DNA of 64,000 bases from a filamentous cyanobacterium ESFC-1 (lineage in GTDB: Bacteria > Cyanobacteriota > Cyanobacteriia > Cyanobacteriales > Spirulinaceae), in contig KB904821.1 of NCBI GenBank assembly GCA_000380225.1, forward strand, positions 393,633-457,632. The letters are read 5' to 3'. The translations under genes were made by a program, and so were the position numbers. Position 1 is the stretch's first letter. The number at the start of each line of letters is the position of its first letter. The notes under the pieces were generated by a model. That model ran no database searches. It was not told the DNA's origin and saw only the letters and a program-made list of their open reading frames with translations. Shown here piece by piece: positions 58,386 to 64,000 of the stretch.

Positions 58386-61300
58386 ATGCTACTCCGAATG
58401 CGGAAAATCGGTGCTGTGAACGCTCAAAATCATTCTAAACCGAAAATTCTGGTGGTTGACGACGAGCCAGACAATCTGGCTTTGCTTTACCGCACCTTTC
58501 GTCGCGATTATCAAGTCTTGAAAGCGGAAAGCGGGCCGGCGGCTTTGACCATCTTGGCAGAAGAACCGGGTATTGCTGCCATTGTCTCCGACCAAAGAAT
58601 GCCCATGATGAGTGGGACGGAGTTTTTGAGCCTAACGGCGGTGCAGTATCCCGACATTATTCGGATTATCCTCACCGGTTATACCGATGTCGAGGATTTG
58701 GTCGAAGCCATCAACAGTGGCAAAGTCTTCAAATATGTGACCAAGCCTTGGGAAGCCGAACACCTGCAAGAAGTCGTCCGTCAAGCCCTCGAAACCCACA
58801 ACCTTCTCAAAATGCGGACGGAGGAACTACGCCGTAGTTTACGCCGGGAGGCTCTACTCTACACGGTCACGAACACCATTCGTAACGCCCAATACCATCA
58901 ACAAGGGGAATCGCCCCTGCAAGAAGTCTTACAAACCATTGTGAATAGTATTGGCACCATGTTGGAGGTGGATATTTGTATTTTGCGTCCCTTCGAGCAA
59001 GACTGCCTGACTCAAAATGTCTTTGTGTTTCAACGGCAGATGCAGCCGTCTTTGATGGCCGCCCCTAACCGGGGAGACCGCGACCGGGCGATCGCCTCAG
59101 CCTTACCGGGGCCCACATTAACGCCAGAACGTTTGGCGTTAACCGTTTGGGAAACTCACGACATTGAACCCATTAACGATATTACCCAGTATGAAGGGTT
59201 ACAAGCCGAGGATGCCGAAACTCGCGATCGCGCCGCGGCCTTTACCGAAGCCGATATTTACTCGACCCTACTTATCCCCTTGATTTGTCGTAGCGAATTG
59301 GTCGCGGTGTTGGGTTTACATCGTTGTGGTGCGCCGCGACCTTGGCAGGACGACGAAAATCAATTGGTGTTGATGGTCGCTGACCAAGCCGCCTTAGCCA
59401 TTTCTCAAGCTAGAGCTTACGAACAAGTGCGATCGCTCGCTCGTCGCGAAGCCCTCGTCAATACCATCACCAGTGCGATTCGCTCCAGTCTTGACCCCCA
59501 GGACATCTTTAAAGCCATTACTCAGCAATTAGGGGTGAGTTTAGATGTGGATGGCTGTGCCTTGTCTTTATGGACCGAAGAAGACGATTTCGTGCATTGT
59601 GTCGGTTTGTACGACCGCACCCAAGAAGAAACCGACAACCGCCACTTACCCCAATCCCAAGTCCCCATTGCTGGCAATCCAGTTTTACAAGAACTGCTCA
59701 GAACCCAACAACCCGTCGTTTTAGCGGACATGGAAGTGGCTGAAAGCGAAACTATGGGTAGCGTAGAATTACCGTTGCGATCGCCCGCTAGAGCCTTACT
59801 CATTGTCCCCTTGATGGTCGATGGTAAAATTATCGGCAGTATTTCCCTGCGACAAACCCAACGCCCCCGACGCTGGGAAACCGAGGACATCGAACTCGCC
59901 CAAGCCGTGGCTGCCCAAGCCGCGATCGCCGTTCAACAAGCCCGATTATTTCAAAAAACCCGGTCTATGGCCGAGCGACTCCTCGAACTCGACCGCCAAA
60001 AAACCGAATTTTTCCAAAACGTTTCCCACGAATTTCGCACTCCCCTGACCCTCACCATCGGCCCCCTCGAAGCCGCCATCGAAAAAAACACCGGATTGCC
60101 CCTCGAACAATCCAAAATGCTGCTTCGCAACTCCCGCCGCTTATTACGTTTGGTGAATCAACTCCTCGATTTACAACGCCTCGATGCCGGGCAAATGCAA
60201 GCCAACTTCTGCCCCTGCGATTTAGGGGAATTGATTCAGCAAATTGTCGAAACCTTTGAACCCTATTGCGAAAAGAAAAATCTCTATCTCAAAACGGCTC
60301 TCAATCCCTGTCCTTCGCTTTATCTCGATGTCGAGAAATTTGATAAAGTCATTTACAATTTGCTGTCCAATGCCATGAAATTTACCCCGTCCCAGGGCAG
60401 CATCGAAATTCGACTCAACGGCACTGAAGACCGCCTCTGTATCGAAGTGGAAGACACCGGGATCGGTATTTCTGCCAATCATTTACCCCATTTATTCGAG
60501 CGCTTTCGTCAAGCCGATGGCTCCATTGACCGTTCCTATGAAGGGACGGGTTTAGGATTATCTTTAGTCAAAGAAATTGTCGAACTTCACGGCGGTCAAA
60601 TTACCGTAGACTCGATCAAAGCGACTCCCGAAAACAGCGATTGTGGCACAACCTTTACAGTTTGGCTGCCGACTGGGACGGCTCATCTCCCCCCAGACCA
60701 AGTAATGGAAACGCCTACGGAAATACAGCCATTACGAGCCACTGTAGAACTCGCTGATTTAGAGTTAGAGTTGCTTGATTATGAAAGCAATCGGGATGAT
60801 AATGAAGAAAGCCTAGAAAATCTAGATGTTGTTGGGGATTCTCAGAAATTAATCTTGGTTGTAGATGATAATCCCGATTTACGCACTTATGTTTCTCAGA
60901 TTTTGCGCTCGGCGGGATATCGGGTAAAAACCGCTTGTAATGGCGAAGAAGGCTGGGAAAAAACCCGGAAATTTCTGCCCCATTTGATTGTCACCGACTT
61001 AATGATGCCCAAGGTGTCGGGATTTGACTTAATTCGTCTGATTCGCGACGACGAGCAACTCAAAGGCACACCGATTATTTTGCTAACCGCGAAAGCCGAT
61101 GAAGATAGCCGTATTTCCGGGGCTGAACAAGGGGCAGACGCTTATTTAGCCAAGCCGTTTAACGATCGCGAATTACTCGCTGAAGTCCGTAATCTCTTAG
61201 CCCTCAAAGCCAACGAAGAACGAATCAAAGAACTCAATCAATACCTAACTCAATCAGTGCTGAGTCGCTTTTTACCGCCGACCATGGTTGAGCGAGCCGC

Positions 61301-61907
61301 AAAAGGCGAACTTACCCTCGATCTTAGTCCCGAACCCCGCTTGGTGACGATTTTGTTTAGCGATATTGTCGGGTTTACCCGCTTGTCGAATACCTTGCGA
61401 TCGCGCCGGGTGTCTCAAGTCCTCAACGAATACCTCCAAACCATGAGTAACGTTGTATTTGAGCAAGGGGGAACCGTGGATAAATTCGTCGGGGATGCGA
61501 TTTTAGCCCTCTTTGGTTCCCCTGAAGACTTATCCCCAGATGAACAAGTCCGACGGGCCGTGAATACTGCCAAAGCCATGTATCAGGCCCTCGATGACCT
61601 CAATGAACGCTGGCAAGCCCAAGGAATTTTGGGTCAAGACGAAAGAACCCCTTTACTGCGTTTTCGTTGCGGTATTCACCAAGGAACGGCGGTTGTGGGA
61701 ATGTTTGGCAGCCAACAGCGCTCGGATTATACCGCGATCGGCCCTTCGGTCAATATTGCCTCTCGTCTCCAAGAAGCGGCCCAACCCAATAGTATTTTAG
61801 TTTCAGCAACAGTGGCGGATTATTTGTCTGCGACTGAAATCGAACGTTTTGGCCCGTTAAAGTTGAAGGGGATTGATGAGACAGTTTTGGCGTTTTTGGT
61901 GAAATGA
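58386..61907 (+). CDS. cyaC: CyaC-type adenylate cyclase: REC-GAF-GAF-kinase-REC-cyclase
   Basis: 1173 residues. Receiver 1 (about 18-140; phospho-Asp in AIVSDQRMPMMSGTEF), GAF (about 175-345), GAF (about 365-515), HisKA (His near 547 in FQNVSHEFRTPLTL), HATPase (about 650-765), receiver 2 (about 820-940; LIVTDLMMPKVSGFD) and class III cyclase (about 985-1165; VTILFSDIVGFTRL, VDKFVGDAILALFG, RSDYTAIGPSVNIASRL). The domain order and length equal CyaC of Anabaena and Arthrospira. In those, autophosphorylation and phosphotransfer to receiver 2 activate cAMP synthesis, and this subclass is bicarbonate-stimulated. The Lys/Thr substrate pair fits that. ATG 58386 is used; ATG 58398 is close. Confidence 0.92.
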   Translation: MLLRMRKIGAVNAQNHSKPKILVVDDEPDNLALLYRTFRRDYQVLKAESGPAALTILAEEPGIAAIVSDQRMPMMSGTEFLSLTAVQYPDIIRIILTGYTDVEDLVEAINSGKVFKYVTKPWEAEHLQEVVRQALETHNLLKMRTEELRRSLRREALLYTVTNTIRNAQYHQQGESPLQEVLQTIVNSIGTMLEVDICILRPFEQDCLTQNVFVFQRQMQPSLMAAPNRGDRDRAIASALPGPTLTPERLALTVWETHDIEPINDITQYEGLQAEDAETRDRAAAFTEADIYSTLLIPLICRSELVAVLGLHRCGAPRPWQDDENQLVLMVADQAALAISQARAYEQVRSLARREALVNTITSAIRSSLDPQDIFKAITQQLGVSLDVDGCALSLWTEEDDFVHCVGLYDRTQEETDNRHLPQSQVPIAGNPVLQELLRTQQPVVLADMEVAESETMGSVELPLRSPARALLIVPLMVDGKIIGSISLRQTQRPRRWETEDIELAQAVAAQAAIAVQQARLFQKTRSMAERLLELDRQKTEFFQNVSHEFRTPLTLTIGPLEAAIEKNTGLPLEQSKMLLRNSRRLLRLVNQLLDLQRLDAGQMQANFCPCDLGELIQQIVETFEPYCEKKNLYLKTALNPCPSLYLDVEKFDKVIYNLLSNAMKFTPSQGSIEIRLNGTEDRLCIEVEDTGIGISANHLPHLFERFRQADGSIDRSYEGTGLGLSLVKEIVELHGGQITVDSIKATPENSDCGTTFTVWLPTGTAHLPPDQVMETPTEIQPLRATVELADLELELLDYESNRDDNEESLENLDVVGDSQKLILVVDDNPDLRTYVSQILRSAGYRVKTACNGEEGWEKTRKFLPHLIVTDLMMPKVSGFDLIRLIRDDEQLKGTPIILLTAKADEDSRISGAEQGADAYLAKPFNDRELLAEVRNLLALKANEERIKELNQYLTQSVLSRFLPPTMVERAAKGELTLDLSPEPRLVTILFSDIVGFTRLSNTLRSRRVSQVLNEYLQTMSNVVFEQGGTVDKFVGDAILALFGSPEDLSPDEQVRRAVNTAKAMYQALDDLNERWQAQGILGQDERTPLLRFRCGIHQGTAVVGMFGSQQRSDYTAIGPSVNIASRLQEAAQPNSILVSATVADYLSATEIERFGPLKLKGIDETVLAFLVK

Positions 61908-61964
61908 TACTAAATTCGGTTAAAATTCACCGTCTGCCTGGTTAAATTGCCCTAACGTTACACA

Positions 61965-62001
61965 AATCCTGTAGGGGCGGGGTTTCCCCGTCCAATCTAC
62001 A
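61965..62001. repeat. Single end of GTAGGGG element
   Basis: GTAGGGGCGGGGTTTCCCCG at 61971-61990 after the cyaC stop. Confidence 0.6.
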
Positions 62002-62081
62002 CTTTTGTAAATTAAGATTTTGATCTCAAATTCAGCAAGCCCTGAAGGGCTTACCAAAAATCATGGGTTATTAGCCCCGTC

Positions 62082-62272
62082 CTGTCTTGCCGAGCTACAA
62101 GGTGCGCCTGTCTTGTCGAGCTACAAGGTGCGCCTGTCTTGTCGAGCTACAAGGTGCGCCTGTCTTGTCGAGCTACAAGGTGCGCCTTTCGGCGGCGCGG
62201 GGTCTCGACGCTTTCGGCGGCGCGGGGTCTCGACGCTTTCGGCGGCGCGGGGTCTCGACGCTTAAAGGACGG
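62082..62272. repeat. Two-armed hairpin array, 4 left + 3 right arms
   Basis: Four 26-bp left arms (62082-62185, CTTGTCGAGCTACAAGGTGC core) and three 25-bp right arms (62186-62260, GGCGGCGCGGGGTCTCGACG core). Framed by CCGTCCT and AGGACGG. Frames across it at 62020-62338 are not genes. Confidence 0.85.
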
Positions 62273-62383
62273 CTTTGTGCTAAACTTTTAACTAGAGTAC
62301 CGCCCTTGCAGACGGGAAAAATGCACGCCCTTGGGTAAAGAGATCGGGGTTAATACTTCGGTATCAGCGCTTACTCTCCCGAT

Positions 62384-62424
62384 GAAGCGAGAATCCTCGA
62401 CCGTTTACGGCGGGGAGTTGTCAA
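62384..62424 (+). ncRNA. Right-end segment resembling the 3' end of a TnpB guide (omega) RNA
   Basis: GAAGCGAGAATCCTCGACC then GGCGGGGAGTTGTCAA; the stem CCGTTTACGG lies between. Same length as 13275-13315. A guide, if any, would begin at 62425. Confidence 0.45.
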
Positions 62425-62477
62425 TACAGTCATTACAATTAACTTCCAAACAGTGACAATTGATGGTATCTGGCTTT

Positions 62478-62520
62478 TGCCCTCACCCCAAACCCCTCTC
62501 CCACGGGAGAGGGGCTTACC
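62478..62520. repeat. REP-like CCCTCACCCC hairpin
   Basis: CCCTCACCCCAAACCCCTC then CCCACGGGAGAGGGGCTTA; copy of the element at 9741, 37510, 48565 and 48796. Confidence 0.6.
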
Positions 62521-62611
62521 ATTGGTTCTTATTTGTAACGACTATATCAACGAGTTTGTCGGGGTGAGGTTTCTCCACTCAAGCATCAAAATGAAGTCGT
62601 CTCTCCCGTCA

Positions 62612-62665
62612 AACCGCCCGCAGATTAAAAATCTGGGGCTAATATAACAAAGTCCACCTTCAAAG
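62612..62665. repeat. Dispersed repeat, reverse copy of 49462-49520
   Basis: CCCGCAGATTAAAAATCTGG followed by GGCTAATATAACAAAGTCC, the mirror image of 49462-49520. Confidence 0.6.
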
Positions 62666-62748
62666 GACTCTGGGAATTAACGGGTTATAACGGCGCGATC
62701 GCCCTTGGACTATACTTTTTTGCTATCCACCCTTGCGGACGATCCTCG

Positions 62749-64000
62749 ATGAAGAAAATTTGGTGTATGGGTCTGAGTTTAACGACATTGTTATTTGTAT
62801 TCGGGTGTAGTCGTCCTCAGACTAACTCGACGATTTCCGATTCTGAAACTTTAACGCAGAATACAGACTCCACTGCACTCTCGAACATTATCCAAACCCA
62901 AGTTGACCAAACTTTAGTTGCAGACGGCCCCGGTGTGGCGGTTTTGGTGATGGAAAATGGCGAAATTCTCCACGCAGAGGGTTATGGTTTGCGGGATATC
63001 GACGCACAACTTCCCATTACCCCCAATACGGTTTTTGACCTTGCATCGGTATCGAAACAAATGACTGCTTTGGGGATATTAATTCTCAGGGAAAAGGGGG
63101 AATTAGATGTAGAGAATGCAGTAACGGATTATCTCCCCGATTTTGTCGATCCAAATCCCGACAATCCGATTACAGTCGCGGATTTATTGCATCATACTTC
63201 GGGCTTGGCTGATTATACCGGAGAGGCTTTTCAGTCATCAGTTATCAGTCATCAGTCATCAGTAACTACCGAAAATCAAGGCGATCTTTCAAAATATGAT
63301 TCTCTTTCAGATACTGAGTTTGCGAATTTAACCCTAGAGGATCATTTGTTGTGGTTGAATGAGCAAGAATCGGTACGCGATCGCGGTACAGAATTTGAAT
63401 ATAACAATAGTAACTATGCCTTACTCGCATTAATGATTCAGCGCGTCGCGGGAAAACCTTTTGCGGCGTTTATGCAAGAGGAAATTTTCGCACCGTTGGG
63501 AATGTCGCAAACCCTGGTATATCAAAATCTCGGACAAGTCATTCCCCAACAAGCTAAGGGTTACGCGGTTTCTGAGGATGGAGAGGTAACAGAATCGAGT
63601 TTCCCTACAGTTATTACAGGGGATGGTAATATTTTTAGTTCAATTGCGGATTTAGCAAACTATGACCGAGGTTTGCGAGATCATACCTTAATCAGTCCTG
63701 AAACCTTAGCCCTCGCGTTTACTCCAGGGGAAGCTACTGAAGATTATGGCTTTGGTTGGGAAGTTACCGAGACTTATGGGCATAATGATGGCAGTTGGGA
63801 TGGTACTAGCACTTATTATCTATTTTATTTCGATCCGGCAATTAGTATTGTGGTTTTGTCCAATGATGAGAATTATGACCCAGAGGAATTGGTAGACGCG
63901 ATCAGGCGAAGCCTGCCACTCCGCGATCGCGATTACCTTGGATTTGGAGTAATATCTAAAGGAGTTTTGAGTTTGACCAATAGAGCGCTACGAAAAATAT
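62749..64000 (+). CDS. Serine beta-lactamase-family hydrolase, lipoprotein, 3' end outside window
   Basis: 417 codons are open to the window edge. The N-terminus is a lipoprotein signal (LTTLLFVFGCSRPQ; the FGC box). The serine-hydrolase fold follows: VFDLASVSKQM (SxxK, catalytic Ser/Lys), LLHHTSGLADY, FEYNNSNYALL (YxN) and YGHNDGSWDG in place of the HxG/KTG motif. Class C beta-lactamase/PBP4*-like proteins of this kind act on peptides or esters; antibiotic resistance is not implied. Two oddities: an in-frame heptamer array at 63231-63265 encodes QSSVISHQSSVT after LADYTGEA, and a HIP1-type palindrome at 63898-63930 rewrites the C-terminal part. Confidence 0.85.
   Translation, partial: MKKIWCMGLSLTTLLFVFGCSRPQTNSTISDSETLTQNTDSTALSNIIQTQVDQTLVADGPGVAVLVMENGEILHAEGYGLRDIDAQLPITPNTVFDLASVSKQMTALGILILREKGELDVENAVTDYLPDFVDPNPDNPITVADLLHHTSGLADYTGEAFQSSVISHQSSVTTENQGDLSKYDSLSDTEFANLTLEDHLLWLNEQESVRDRGTEFEYNNSNYALLALMIQRVAGKPFAAFMQEEIFAPLGMSQTLVYQNLGQVIPQQAKGYAVSEDGEVTESSFPTVITGDGNIFSSIADLANYDRGLRDHTLISPETLALAFTPGEATEDYGFGWEVTETYGHNDGSWDGTSTYYLFYFDPAISIVVLSNDENYDPEELVDAIRRSLPLRDRDYLGFGVISKGVLSLTNRALRKI
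63231..63265. repeat. In-frame TCAGTCA heptamer array inside the hydrolase gene
   Basis: Five consecutive heptamers (TCAGTCA, TCAGTTA, TCAGTCA, TCAGTCA, TCAGTAA), the same family as the array after queD at 141-284, here translated as part of a protein loop. Confidence 0.9.
63898..63930. repeat. HIP1-flanked palindrome near the 3' end of the hydrolase gene
   Basis: GCGATCAGGCGAAGCCTGCC then ACTCCGCGATCGC: HIP1 or HIP1-like ends around an AGGC/GCCT hairpin. Confidence 0.55.

Larger units (their letters stand above)
62074..62424 (+). mobile_element. IS200/IS605-like relic without transposase
   Basis: About 350 bp. Starts CCCCGTCCT, holds an expanded hairpin-arm array and AGGACGGCTTTGT, then a structured stretch with several short stems (ATCGGG/CCCGAT). 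It ends with the 41-nt segment GAAGCGAG...GTTGTCAA. It is the same design as 12800-13315 but shorter. No TnpA/TnpB frame is present. Confidence 0.55.

Noticed and set aside
62082-62260. Possible CRISPR array
   Set aside because: The units are contiguous 26- or 25-bp copies with no unique spacers; no cas gene in the window. The 52-bp tandem unit at 141-284 was rejected for the same reason.
62020-62338. Overlapping plus-strand frames with CLVELQGAP-type repeats
   Set aside because: They run through the hairpin-arm array and have no ribosome site or protein family.
1-64000. Prophage or plasmid segment
   Set aside because: No integrase, capsid, terminase, replication initiator or partition genes were seen; gene content is typical chromosome.

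Overview
The window is chromosomal DNA of a cyanobacterium, most likely a filamentous, Oscillatoriales-type one. The signs are very frequent HIP1 octamers (GCGATCGC), arrays of heptanucleotide repeats, a cytochrome c6-like protein, a probable NblB, a biliverdin-type phytochrome and a CyaC-type adenylate cyclase. No prophage, rRNA operon or CRISPR array is visible. Genes are ordinary in size, but the spaces between them are unusually full of repeats.

Layout. 0-4.2 kb: the end of queD, a LysE-type exporter, a SWIM zinc protein, a VanY-type carboxypeptidase and an AEC-type permease. 4.5-17 kb: three P-loop NTPases on the minus strand (a TPR/STAND/WD40 giant, a smaller ATPase and an NB-ARC/TPR protein). 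Between them lie tRNA-Gln, a HAD hydrolase and a wrecked toxin-antitoxin locus interrupted by an IS200/IS605-like relic. 17-31 kb: a Uma2 nuclease, DUF4340 and DUF4330 proteins, NblB-like and CBS proteins, a caspase-like lipoprotein, a ferritin-like protein and a GH13 amylase. 31-36.4 kb: a DJ-1/SDR stress-type pair, a GAF-PAS-adenylate cyclase, ChaB, a receiver and a Crp-type regulator. 37.8-45.9 kb: four co-oriented signalling genes (REC-GGDEF, bacteriophytochrome hybrid kinase, second hybrid kinase, REC-cyclase). 46-57 kb: MoxR/DUF58, a block of palindromic repeats, an L,D-transpeptidase, a cytochrome c6-like gene, an SDR, a repeat-bearing Rpn/DUF4351-like protein, rnc, SUI1, a phosphoesterase and hisC. 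58.4-61.9 kb: cyaC. 62-64 kb: a second IS200/IS605-like relic and a truncated serine beta-lactamase-family gene.

How genes work together. Three class III cyclases, one GGDEF enzyme, a bacteriophytochrome and several receivers make this a second-messenger-rich stretch. In Anabaena a phytochrome-like protein (AphC) acts through CyaC, so a light-to-cAMP link here is a reasonable inference, not something the sequence proves.

Main unusual observations: (1) two transposase-less IS200/IS605-type relics whose last 41 nt look like the 3' end of a TnpB guide RNA (omega RNA); (2) a two-armed hairpin repeat found in 1+1, 2+2 and 4+3 arm copies, framed by CCGTCCT/AGGACGG inside both relics; (3) heptamer repeat arrays that begin at or just after stop codons, mostly in one orientation relative to the gene; (4) one such heptamer array lying in frame inside a coding sequence; (5) a VapB/VapC/HicB scar; (6) an NB-ARC/TPR protein with a glycine-zipper-like N-terminus that could be a membrane effector.
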